NCBI RefSeq assembly: GCF_046237625.1
Contig: NZ_CP143545.1
Location: 4,154,001 to 4,218,000, forward strand
DNA length: 64,000 nucleotides
DNA from: Paraperibacillus esterisolvens
Lineage (GTDB): Bacteria > Bacillota > Bacilli > Bacillales > DSM-1321
Direction of reading: 5' to 3'
How positions within the stretch are numbered: position 1 is the first letter of the stretch; the number at the start of each line of letters is the position of its first letter. Below are positions 17,730 to 25,973 of the stretch, piece by piece. The notes beneath the pieces were generated by a model that ran no database searches, was not told the DNA's origin, and saw nothing but the letters and a program-made list of their open reading frames with translations. The position numbers and the translations under genes were made by a program.

Positions 17730-18615
17730 ATAAAGACCTCCATAAATAGAACACTGCATATGCTTCCCAGCCTCTCCACCGGGCTGCAGCACTGTTGATT
17801 TCATCTGTTGACGGCTTGTGAGAAAGTCCCAGCTGTTCTATCAGGGCATTTTGAAAACCGGCATCGCCTGCGGGCAGGGCTGAAGGTTCACGAAGGCACT
17901 TCATCAGGACATATTCGGCCGTCCAGTCCCCCACTCCCCTTATGTTCATCAGCAAAGCCTTCTTTTCTTTGAAGCCCCCTGCCTGGCGCAGGGATTCTTT
18001 TGTGAGCTTGCTGCCCGCCATGAGCCCTGCTATCCCGATTATATATTCTGCTTTCCTTTTTGTGAATGAAAACTGAGTCAGTTCCTCCGTACTGAGAACG
18101 GCTATCTGCCTGCAGTCCGGAAAAAGCCAATAAGTCTCTCCGCCATAATCCGCCCTTTCCCCGTACCTCTCTACAAAACGTTTCTTAATTTTATAGGCAT
18201 ACGAAAGATTGATCTGCTGCCCTATGACTGCCCAGGAAAGAGCTTCAAACAAGTCTGGGATGCCGATCAGCCTGAGTCCCTTAAACCTTACAGCCAGATC
18301 CTCGATGACAGGATCCCTGGCAGCCGTCCAAAAAAATCCAGTAAGATCGCGATCCAGGTCCAGCCATTCCCTGATATATACGGATGCGGCTTTTTGGCCG
18401 TTCTCTGAAGCTCCTGCTGGAAATTCTAAAAGGATTTGTCCTTCCTCGCAGGTAACCTTGATCAGAATTCTTTCATCTTCCACTTTTATCCGTTTAAACA
18501 GGGTACGCCCTTCTACTCTGTGCAGCACTTCCTCGCTCGATCGGTTTAGGAATGCCAGAATCTCCGAAAAATTGAAATGCGGCGGTCTCTCCATCTTCAA
18601 GTAAATCCCGTTCAT
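17722..18615 (-). CDS. alkA: DNA-3-methyladenine glycosylase II
   Basis: A 297-residue HhH-GPD superfamily glycosylase that removes N3-methyladenine and other alkylated bases. The central domain carries ALSWAVIGQQINLSYAYKIK. The helix-hairpin-helix is at LLMNIRGVGDWTAEYVLMKC, followed by the catalytic Asp in ALPAGDAGFQNAL. Its ATG overlaps the adaA stop as TGATG, so translation is coupled. The last 8 bp overlap ogt. It is an alkylation-repair enzyme in the same unit as its own activator. Confidence 0.92.
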   Translation of the reverse strand: MNGIYLKMERPPHFNFSEILAFLNRSSEEVLHRVEGRTLFKRIKVEDERILIKVTCEEGQILLEFPAGASENGQKAASVYIREWLDLDRDLTGFFWTAARDPVIEDLAVRFKGLRLIGIPDLFEALSWAVIGQQINLSYAYKIKKRFVERYGERADYGGETYWLFPDCRQIAVLSTEELTQFSFTKRKAEYIIGIAGLMAGSKLTKESLRQAGGFKEKKALLMNIRGVGDWTAEYVLMKCLREPSALPAGDAGFQNALIEQLGLSHKPSTDEINSAAARWRGWEAYAVFYLWRSLYD

Positions 18616-19184
18616 CACATGTCCCCATTCTTTCGGGCGGAACGATATTCACTGGGAGAGCAGTGCATTAAGCTGCGGAAGACTTTGTAATAATTCGAGA
18701 GGCTGTGAAAACCTGCTTCAAAGCTGATTTCTGCACCGCTCAGATCTGTCTGGCTAAGCATATGGGCTGCTTTATCGATCCGGATTTTATCCAGGTAAGA
18801 ACGCGGAGTCTCATTCATTTCAGCCTTGAAAACCCGTTCCAAATAAGAAGCGCTGACACCAATCTGCCTGCTGATATCAGCGAGCGTAACCCTCTCTTTA
18901 TAATGGCCGGCAAGATAGGCGGCGATATCCTGTACCAGGCTCTCATGCGGAGATTTCTCCACTTCTGGCTGGCACCGTTTGCAGGCGCGGTATCCTGCTG
19001 CCTCCGCTTCAGCACGCTGCCTGAAAAATTCAACATTCATTTTCTTGGGCTTCCGTGACCGGCAGGATGGCCTGCAGTAGATGTGTGTCGTTTTGACGGC
19101 TGTATAAAACAGCCCGTCATATGCCCGGTCGCACGCCATGATTCTATCCCACATCTCCTCAAATGAAAAATTCACTAAAGACAA
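18615..19184 (-). CDS. adaA: Ada-type methyl-phosphotriester sensor and AraC-family activator
   Basis: A 189-residue protein with two parts. The N-terminal ~75 residues are an Ada zinc domain with four cysteines (IYCRPSCRSRKPK and ACKRCQPE); Cys in YCRPSC accepts methyl groups from DNA phosphotriesters. Residues 85-185 are an AraC-type pair of helix-turn-helix motifs (VTLADISRQIGVSASYLERVFK, ISFEAGFHSLSNYYKVFR). Methylation turns such proteins into transcription activators. Leading adaA-alkA-ogt, it probably activates its own operon. In B. subtilis adaA is cotranscribed with adaB and divergent from alkA; here all three point the same way. Confidence 0.93.
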   Translation of the reverse strand: MSLVNFSFEEMWDRIMACDRAYDGLFYTAVKTTHIYCRPSCRSRKPKKMNVEFFRQRAEAEAAGYRACKRCQPEVEKSPHESLVQDIAAYLAGHYKERVTLADISRQIGVSASYLERVFKAEMNETPRSYLDKIRIDKAAHMLSQTDLSGAEISFEAGFHSLSNYYKVFRSLMHCSPSEYRSARKNGDM

Positions 19185-19670
19185 GCCTGTTCCTCCATTC
19201 TCTCAGTGGCTCTTTTATTTATTTTAACCGGAAAGACAGTCGATTTCGTCCTAATTCTTGCTCTTTGAGTCTATAAAAAAGCCAGGGCCATTTCTCCTTC
19301 CATTCATAACTTAGGGGTTTGGCACATTCTAAATGGAGTTCCTTGATCAACATGGATGGAGCCGGCTTAACCTTAATTTTTTTCCAGTATGTACCGGGTA
19401 AAGAGGGAAGACTATTGAAAGCATCCAAGCACCCCATCTTAACAATGGCCGCAGCAGCTGGTCTTGGGGCGGCGCTGTTTGCTTCCAGGCGTAAAAAGTA
19501 GGGTAATGTTTTTGAATGTTGGTTTATCTGAAGTTAAGGTAATTGGGCGAAAAGGCTTTTGACCCCATTGAAGCCGCTGTATGGAGAAAATGGTCTTAAA
19601 TAATTTTTTATGACCAATGGGGGACCGCTCGGAGGGAAAACTAATCTTAAATAATTTTTTATGGCCGTTG
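19185..19670. other. Gene-poor region before the tandem repeat array
   Basis: No established gene is visible. A short possible membrane peptide (19415-19501) lies here. From about 19585 to 19660 a degenerate direct repeat occurs: TCTTAAATAATTTTTTATG appears twice about 60 bp apart. This second repeat type borders the 51-bp array. Confidence 0.4.
19415..19501 (+). CDS. Possible 28-residue membrane peptide
   Basis: A short frame starts at TTG with AGAGG eight bases upstream and encodes a basic start, a hydrophobic stretch ILTMAAAAGLGAALFA and a basic end SRRKK. This resembles a single-pass membrane peptide or the anchor end of a longer protein. The frame stays open upstream to 19319, where a second TTG has no clear ribosome-binding site. 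There is no recognised family and no cotranscribed neighbour. It may be a chance frame. Confidence 0.25.
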   Translation: MKASKHPILTMAAAAGLGAALFASRRKK

Positions 19671-20090
19671 GTGAAGGCAAATCGGTCTAATTGTCGCTTT
19701 ACAACCAAATTGAGCTCTAAGTGAAGGCTAAATGGTTCTAATTGTCGCTTTGCGACCAAATTGAGCTCTAAGTAAAGGCTAAATGGTTCTAATTGTCGCT
19801 TTACGATCAAATTGAGCTCTAAGTGAAGGCAAAACGGTTCTAATTGTCGCTTTACGTCCAAATTGAGCTCTAAGTGAAGGCAAAACGGTTCTAATTGTCG
19901 CTTTACGTCCAAATTGAGCTCTAAGTGAAGGCTAAATGGTTCTAATTGTCGCTTTACGACCAAATTGATCTCTAAGTAAAGGCTAAATGGTTCTAATTGT
20001 AGCCTTACGACCAAATTGAGCTCCAAGTGAAGACAAAACGGTTCTAATTGACTCTTTACGACCAAATTGCGCTCCAAATTAAAGCAAACC
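19671..20090. repeat. 51-bp tandem repeat array (about 8 units)
   Basis: Units start near 19671 (first unit 50 bp), 19721, 19772, 19823, 19874, 19925, 19976 and 20027, with a decayed last copy to about 20090. Each contains GGTTCTAATTGTCGC, TTTACGACCAAATTG and GAGCTCTAAGTGAAGG. Copies differ at a few positions. Each unit has a small dyad, CGAC and GTCG around a short loop. The period is a multiple of three, so the minus strand stays open for ~210 codons and repeats a 17-residue pattern (LVVKRQLEPFSLHLELN). That frame has only a TTG start and no ribosome-binding site. The array is contiguous without spacers, so it is not CRISPR. Confidence 0.85.
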
Positions 20091-20241
20091 GGTTCTAAAC
20101 CGCCGTAAAAGCCAAACGATTCTTAGTATGAGCGCTGCCATAGAGCAGTGCTCTAATGATTTTCCCAGTACTCTCGGAATGCCTCCGGTACGGTGTGTGT
20201 GATAAACTCAAAGGCAAAAGAAAGGCTCGGGGTGAGTGATG

Positions 20242-21150
20242 ATGAAAATTGGAATAATTGGAATTGGGGATATTGCGGCAAAGGCATATTTGCCGGTGCT
20301 TAGCGAGCGGGAAGGCATCGAACTGGTTCTGTGTACGAGGAATATCGAGACGCTGAATAAGTTTTCTCGCAAATACCGGATCCCGGAAAAGGTACAGACC
20401 GTCGATGAACTGATTGCTAAAAACATTGATGCGGCCTTCATCAGCACAGCCACAGAGGCGCATTTTGAAATGGCTGAGACACTGCTTCTGGCGGGGATAG
20501 ATGTATATATTGATAAACCTATATCTCTGCATTTAAATGAAACAAAAAGGATTGTGGAGCTGGCTGAGGAAAAAAACCGGATTGCAATGGTCGGGTTTAA
20601 CCGGCGTTTTATTCCGCCGGTTAATAGCCTGAAGGATCATGGAAAGGCAAACCTGATCCTCATGCAGAAGAACCGCTTTGCATCTCCCGATCACACGCGG
20701 CGATATGTAGTAGAGGATTTTGTCCATGTGGTGGATACACTGAGGTTTCTGATGGATACAGAGGTTATGGAAGTAAAGACAGAATTCCTGAAAAAAGAGG
20801 GTCTTCTTCATCAGCTGGTAGTGCAGCTTATTGGTGACGGATGCATTGCCATCGGCATCATGAACCGCGATGGAGGGGTGACCGAGGAAGTGATTGAATA
20901 CCATGCAGGTCAGCACAAGTATGTGGTAAAGTCCCTTGTCGAGACGGTTCACTACCATAATAAAGACGTCAGCCTCACAGGCTTCGGTGACTGGGAGCCT
21001 ACCCTCTATAAACGGGGGTTCTACCAGATAGCAGGCCACTTTATCGACTGCGTGCGGGAGAGGAAGACACCCGACCCTTCTATTAAGGACTCCTTGATCA
21101 CCCATGAAATTTGTGAAAGAATTGTAGAGACCATTGAGGGTACGGAGTAA
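20242..21150 (+). CDS. Gfo/Idh/MocA family oxidoreductase
   Basis: A 302-residue NAD(P)-dependent dehydrogenase. The N-terminal Rossmann fold opens with KIGIIGIGDIAAKAYLP. The family signature DVYIDKPISLH near residue 94 carries the catalytic Lys of the EKP-type motif (here DKP). The C-terminal half forms the substrate domain, with VVEDFVHVVDTLRFL in place of the usual GGG-DxGxHxxD. The substrate is probably a sugar or cyclitol but cannot be told from sequence. GGGGTGA sits before three tandem possible starts; the third is used. It shares a bidirectional terminator with the convergent phytanoyl-CoA dioxygenase-like gene. Confidence 0.85.
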   Translation: MKIGIIGIGDIAAKAYLPVLSEREGIELVLCTRNIETLNKFSRKYRIPEKVQTVDELIAKNIDAAFISTATEAHFEMAETLLLAGIDVYIDKPISLHLNETKRIVELAEEKNRIAMVGFNRRFIPPVNSLKDHGKANLILMQKNRFASPDHTRRYVVEDFVHVVDTLRFLMDTEVMEVKTEFLKKEGLLHQLVVQLIGDGCIAIGIMNRDGGVTEEVIEYHAGQHKYVVKSLVETVHYHNKDVSLTGFGDWEPTLYKRGFYQIAGHFIDCVRERKTPDPSIKDSLITHEICERIVETIEGTE

Positions 21151-21161
21151 AAGTAAAAAAT

Positions 21162-21190
21162 AAAGGATACCGGCTGCCGGTATCCTTTTT
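21162..21190. terminator. Bidirectional terminator between convergent genes
   Basis: AAAGGATACCGGC, a TG centre, CCGGTATCC, then TTTTT; A-rich on the left and T-rich on the right, so it serves both strands. Confidence 0.85.
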
Positions 21191-21196
21191 GTATAT

Positions 21197-22033
21197 TCAG
21201 GCTTCACCCATCATCAGACCTTCAATGCTGTGGCCCTGAACGATAACTTCTAGTTCTTCTACAACCCGGCAGAACAGATGCTTTTTCAGCTCTTCCGGCA
21301 GGCTGTCATAAAACTTCCTGGTAACCTGCAGATCATGCCGCTCATGGTTGTTTGCGCCAGGTGCATCAACCCCGAGAACCAGCACCGGCCTTGCCTTGTC
21401 CGAATGATTGGCAGTTCCACGGTGGATTGTCAATGCGGAGCGGACAGAGATGTCCCCCATCTTCGGCAGCTTTTGTTCAGCCTTTTCTTCATAACGGGTA
21501 TAGAATTCCTTCGGAGGGAACATCTCATGTTCAAATTGTGATGCATCGTCCCACTGCGTTCCAGGGGCAATTTCAAACGGCCCCATATCAGACTCTACAT
21601 CCACAGTTGTAAGATTGAAGGCCAAAGAATTCAGGCGCCGTCCCTTCACAGTGTCTTCCGGTGCGGGGAAGTCCCGGTGCCATGGCTGGTTTACCGCCCC
21701 AGGATTCGGAACATCGAAGCCAATTTCGACTATCTTGTAATCGGGTCCAAGCACCGATTCGCAGACTGCCTTCACCCATGGATGGGTAACCAGTTCAACG
21801 AAGCCCCGGATATCCTCAGGATGGATCTCGACATAATGGCGCTTTGGCCCGCGGCCCACTGCCCCCCCGGGCCTTTTTAACGCTTCTTCATACAGCACAG
21901 CAATATCTTCGCCAAGCTCATTTGCAAATTGACGGCTGAAGGCTCCTTTCAGCCCTAATATCCCTGGTCCGTAGAGCGCTTCCATTATGGCGGCAGTATC
22001 GAATTCCATTGTTTTAGTTTCTGTGTTACTCAT
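21197..22033 (-). CDS. Phytanoyl-CoA dioxygenase family protein
   Basis: A 278-residue non-heme iron(II), 2-oxoglutarate-dependent dioxygenase of the PhyH fold. The iron-binding HxD is in NQPWHRDFPAPED near residue 137. The distal His is likely in ALTIHRGTANHSD near residue 212, and a following Arg (KARPVLVLGV) would bind 2-oxoglutarate. Bacterial members hydroxylate varied small molecules, so the name does not define the substrate. It is not next to ectoine genes and lacks the EctD context. Monocistronic; it shares a terminator with the convergent oxidoreductase. Confidence 0.85.
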   Translation of the reverse strand: MSNTETKTMEFDTAAIMEALYGPGILGLKGAFSRQFANELGEDIAVLYEEALKRPGGAVGRGPKRHYVEIHPEDIRGFVELVTHPWVKAVCESVLGPDYKIVEIGFDVPNPGAVNQPWHRDFPAPEDTVKGRRLNSLAFNLTTVDVESDMGPFEIAPGTQWDDASQFEHEMFPPKEFYTRYEEKAEQKLPKMGDISVRSALTIHRGTANHSDKARPVLVLGVDAPGANNHERHDLQVTRKFYDSLPEELKKHLFCRVVEELEVIVQGHSIEGLMMGEA

Positions 22034-22178
22034 TGCCTTCCTCCTTCTGGTTTCCCATTTATTTATCTATGAACTTCCATGGTTTACATCCATATTATCG
22101 AGTCTCTGCAACCGGTGTCAATTTACAGCAGCCGCTCCCTTGGAGGAAGCAGCTGCGGCAGCCTGCAATGGCTTTTTG

Positions 22179-24194
22179 TCATTCTGTATACTCCTGAAGA
22201 GTAATGCTTTCATGATAATTGATAAATCTTCTTAACTCTTTTGCCTGGTTCCTTGAGATTTCGCCTGCCTCCAGCATGGTCCGGATCTTTGAACGCTCCA
22301 GGTCCATGACCCTGATCCGCAGTTCTTCCTTCTCCTCTTCCTTCTCGGTATTATAATGTGAGGAAGGTGCCTTTAACCGGTTGATCATTCTCTCATAATC
22401 GAGAATCACCACATTCACCATGTCCTTGCGCTCACTGTCCTTTAGACCCTCCAGGTGATCCAGGGCTGCCTGGAGCGCCTCCATCTGCACAGACTGTCCG
22501 AGACGCCATTTAGCCTCCATCGCCTCCGTCTCCTTCGGATGACGGCCCCTGAACCTTCTCCAGGCCCTGACCATTTTTCCGATTAAATAAGAGAAGCCGG
22601 ATTGTGCATTTCTAGAAAGGGCTTCTTCACGATAATCAAAGAACTTCTGCAGCAAATCATATGTTTCCTGATCGATATCGCCGTCTTCCAGTTCTTTTTC
22701 AATATAATCACGCTCCGTCTTGATGGCTTCGAGTCTCAGTTCATTCATTTTATCCTGATACCGGTCCGTATCCTGATCCTCAGTTGAAGACGGGCTTACC
22801 TGTTGAAACATGAATTTGTATTCTTCAATAAGCTCATAAGCTGCCGTTTCGTTTTCCTCATTCACCTCGGAATGAAGCTTCCTTATTCCAGCGATCAAAA
22901 GTCTTTTCTTCGCTTCATCTATATCTATATACTCGTCCTGCTCTCCGCTGCTTTCTTCCTTACTTAATATGGGGAGCAGGATAGTAGCCGCAATCAGGGT
23001 GAACAAAATAACCCCGGCTGCCAAAAAGAGGATCAATGACCGCTCAGGAAAATCTGCACCGCTGTCTATAGCCATAGGAATCGACAGCACCCCTGCCATG
23101 GCAATGGACCCTCGGACTCCTGTCAGACTGACCATCAGGGTAGTCCTGAACGTGGGCTTTTCTCCCTGCTCAGTATGATATTCATAAGCGGCAAACAGAT
23201 GCGCCCAGACAAATCGGATACCAAGTATCGCCACACTGATGGCGATGGCATATCCGACCAGCTGCCAATTTTCTATATTCGGATCCTTTACAGATTCCTT
23301 GATGGAAGAAGGGATATTCAAGCCTAAAAGCAAGAAGACAATGCCATTAAGAATAAAGGAAATCATGGACCAGATATTCTCGGTGAGAACCTGCTCTTCC
23401 GCCACCATCGTTTCGGTATGCTCCTTGACAAGGGCATGAACAATCCCTGCCACCACCACCGCAATGACCCCAGAGGCGTGAAGAAATTTCTCTGTTATGA
23501 TAAAGATCAGGAAGGGTGTCATGATCTGCAGCAGCGAATGAAAGATAACATCTTCAATCCCATTCTGTCTCAGTGTGAACCGGAACCAGGTGATGAGAAA
23601 GCCAAGAACCAGGCCAAGGATGGCACCAGCTATAAACATATACGTAAAATCAAAGACAGCGGACTTTAAAGAAAAATAGCCCGTTACTACTGCAGCAACC
23701 GCATAATTGAATGCTACAAGGCCTGAAGCGTCATTGATCAGTGATTCTCCCCTGACCAGGTTCAATACCTTATTCGGAAGCCTGACCCTTTTGGCAATCC
23801 CGTTCACCGCAACCGGATCTGTCGGCGAAAGAATGGCCGCAAGCGCAAGGGCAGCCGCTACAGGAATGGCCGGTATAAGCCAGTGAACGAAATACCCGCC
23901 TGCAATGGTGGTCAATAAAACCAGGATGATGGCATTCCCGAGGATAGGTGCCCGCATTTTCCACAGCTCTTCGCGGGGAAAATGCCGGCCATCGTTATAT
24001 AAAAGCGGAGCCACGAACAGCAGCAAAAACCACTCTGTCTCCAGCTCAAAAGAAACATCTTTATACAGCAGTGTCAAGAGGACTCCGAGTCCTATCTGAA
24101 TCAGGGCTTCTGGTATAGATTGTATATAATGGCTGATAATATTTGAGATTAACAGGCAGACCAGCAGAAGAAGAACGGTCATTAATATATCCAT
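22179..24194 (-). CDS. CPA1 family Na+/H+ antiporter
   Basis: A 671-residue cation:proton antiporter of the NhaP/NhaG type. The first ~410 residues form about 12 transmembrane helices with the ion-binding motifs ILSPTDPVAV near residue 125 and GESLINDASGLVAFN near residue 150, whose Asn-Asp pair is typical of electroneutral exchangers. MVSLTGVRGSIAMAGVLSIP follows near residue 353. The last ~260 residues are a charged, helical cytoplasmic tail, long for the family and probably regulatory. GGGAGTG precedes ATG. It is transcribed alone. Na+ versus K+ preference cannot be decided here. Confidence 0.9.
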   Translation of the reverse strand: MDILMTVLLLLVCLLISNIISHYIQSIPEALIQIGLGVLLTLLYKDVSFELETEWFLLLFVAPLLYNDGRHFPREELWKMRAPILGNAIILVLLTTIAGGYFVHWLIPAIPVAAALALAAILSPTDPVAVNGIAKRVRLPNKVLNLVRGESLINDASGLVAFNYAVAAVVTGYFSLKSAVFDFTYMFIAGAILGLVLGFLITWFRFTLRQNGIEDVIFHSLLQIMTPFLIFIITEKFLHASGVIAVVVAGIVHALVKEHTETMVAEEQVLTENIWSMISFILNGIVFLLLGLNIPSSIKESVKDPNIENWQLVGYAIAISVAILGIRFVWAHLFAAYEYHTEQGEKPTFRTTLMVSLTGVRGSIAMAGVLSIPMAIDSGADFPERSLILFLAAGVILFTLIAATILLPILSKEESSGEQDEYIDIDEAKKRLLIAGIRKLHSEVNEENETAAYELIEEYKFMFQQVSPSSTEDQDTDRYQDKMNELRLEAIKTERDYIEKELEDGDIDQETYDLLQKFFDYREEALSRNAQSGFSYLIGKMVRAWRRFRGRHPKETEAMEAKWRLGQSVQMEALQAALDHLEGLKDSERKDMVNVVILDYERMINRLKAPSSHYNTEKEEEKEELRIRVMDLERSKIRTMLEAGEISRNQAKELRRFINYHESITLQEYTE

Positions 24195-24514
24195 TTACGC
24201 ACTCCCATCCAACGTTCATCATAATTTTCCTTATTCCTCCATACCCCTTTTTATCATGTGTAAATACTTTCAGGAAAAAACCGCTAAACAATCTGCCACA
24301 TCAAAAAACATGTGTTTAATTAATCGCGGCCCATGTATGGAAAGGACATAGACAAGAGCAGGAACAAACACAATTAGGCGGTGAAGGGGGAATAAAGGTA
24401 CAAAAAGAGATAAAGGATGTTCATATCTAACTGCATGTAACCTTATGATCAAGAAAGCTCCGTCCATTTTCACAAAAAAGAAGGACCGGAATACACCGAT
24501 CCTTCAAAGGCAGG
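24195..24514. other. Intergenic region without recognised gene
   Basis: A-rich sequence upstream of the antiporter gene and downstream of the MFS gene terminator. Short open frames exist but none has a ribosome-binding site or a recognisable protein. Confidence 0.4.
24473..24505 (-). terminator. Terminator of the MFS transporter gene
   Basis: On the minus strand AAGGATCGG and CCGGTCCTT arms with one G-T pair, followed by CTTTTTTG. Confidence 0.75.
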
Positions 24515-25783
24515 TCAGCCAGTCATTGGCTTTGATTCCCTGCCTTCCCTGCGTTCCCGTATCAGCAGTCCCCCCGCGAGTCCGAGCATCGCAAACACAA
24601 CCGAGATTATGAAGCCGTAGTGGTAGCCTACACTGTCTGGCGAGCCATTGAAATGATCCAATACCCTGCCGAATAAGCTTGGCAGCAATACTGCACTCAA
24701 AAAGCCGCCCGTGTTCGCAAAGCCTGATACGACACCAACTTCCTTTATATCAAAAGATTTCCGCACAACGGCAAAAGTAAGTGAACTGGCTCCATTTCCA
24801 TATCCGATGATCAGGAAAAGGATAATCAGCATGTACATGGGCGGCTTACCGCTGTACAAAAGAAAGGCAGCCCAGCTCAGGCAGATGAAGATATGGACAA
24901 TTACATATGGCCGCTTGATCGAATCGATACGGCTTGAGATCCAGCCGGTGAGCGGGGCACCGATGATCGCACCCAGCAGGCCGACCATGATAAGCTGGCT
25001 CGATTCAGAGCGGCTCATATCGTAAACATGCATGCCATAGGGCACAGCCCAGGATCCGATGAAGCCCACATAAGTGCCGACAGCACCAAAGTGACACAGG
25101 AAGGCGGCCCATGCCTGGCGGTCACTGAATATCCTGCGCAGGAGCACCCACGTTTTCTCACGTTTTATGGATGATTTCTTTACTTTTTTTGGAAGTTTCT
25201 TCTCTATGCGGGCCGGCTTCTTAATCAGTACAACATATAGAAGCATAGAACAGGCGCATAGAATGATGCCTGTTGTGAAAAAGGGCATCCTCCATCCTGA
25301 AAAGGCGATCCAGGCTGAAAACGGGACGGTGGCCATTAAAAAGCCGAGGCTCCCTGACATGCCGGCGAAGCCCAGCAGTCCTACAAACTCTCTTACTTTA
25401 AACCACTGGCTCAAAATCAGAACCAGGTTGACCCAGATTGTGGCATCCCCAATCCCGACCAACAGCCTTGCCGCAAGGAGGATATGCTCATTCGGCGCTG
25501 TGCTGTATAAAACTGTGCCAAGCCCTGTGAGCAGAGTTCCGAAGACAAGGAAGAAATTGGGCCCGAACCGGTCAGACAGAACCCCGATGGGGACCTGGAG
25601 ACTGGAATAGGCAAGGAATTGGACGCTGGTAAGCAGCCCGATTGTCGAAGCCGTCACACTGAAGTCCTTCATGAGCTGATCTGAGATCAGGCCTGGCGCT
25701 GTCCGCTGGCTGACGATCAAAAAATATGTAAATAATACCGAGGCAAATACGACCCATCTATACCTGCTATTTTGCTTATCCAC
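24515..25783 (-). CDS. MFS transporter
   Basis: A 422-residue major facilitator with 12 predicted helices and the motif between helices 2 and 3 (IGVLSDRFGPNFF). The helix 4-5 region reads GIGDATIWVNLVLILSQWF. It resembles the nitrate/sialate/hexuronate-like anion symporter groups (opening RWVVFASVLFTYFLIVSQRTAPGLI), but no substrate can be named. GTG is the start, with AGGAG nine bases upstream. It is monocistronic with a clear terminator. Confidence 0.85.
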   Translation of the reverse strand: MDKQNSRYRWVVFASVLFTYFLIVSQRTAPGLISDQLMKDFSVTASTIGLLTSVQFLAYSSLQVPIGVLSDRFGPNFFLVFGTLLTGLGTVLYSTAPNEHILLAARLLVGIGDATIWVNLVLILSQWFKVREFVGLLGFAGMSGSLGFLMATVPFSAWIAFSGWRMPFFTTGIILCACSMLLYVVLIKKPARIEKKLPKKVKKSSIKREKTWVLLRRIFSDRQAWAAFLCHFGAVGTYVGFIGSWAVPYGMHVYDMSRSESSQLIMVGLLGAIIGAPLTGWISSRIDSIKRPYVIVHIFICLSWAAFLLYSGKPPMYMLIILFLIIGYGNGASSLTFAVVRKSFDIKEVGVVSGFANTGGFLSAVLLPSLFGRVLDHFNGSPDSVGYHYGFIISVVFAMLGLAGGLLIRERREGRESKPMTG

Positions 25784-25973
25784 TGCTACCTACTCCTGTT
25801 GTTTGAGATGATTTTGTTATTATACTCCATTTTATCCCGTTAAAGTGGCCAGAAGACTTGCAGGCCTTAAAAATTGAGCCTGCCGCCCTTCTGTGTCAAA
25901 ATAAAATTACATCAGAAAGTCCCGGAAAATCGGTGACGCTCTTACTATATTCCAATATTGGAGGATGTTAAAC

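Noticed and set aside
19219..19437. A 72-codon minus-strand frame upstream of adaA
   Set aside because: No ribosome-binding site, no family resemblance, and it overlaps the plus-strand small frame.
19439..20077. A 212-codon open frame on the minus strand across the repeat array
   Set aside because: It starts at TTG without a ribosome-binding site and exists because the repeat period is a multiple of three; treated as a repeat, not a gene.
19671..20090. CRISPR array
   Set aside because: Units are contiguous, with no variable spacers, and no cas genes are present.
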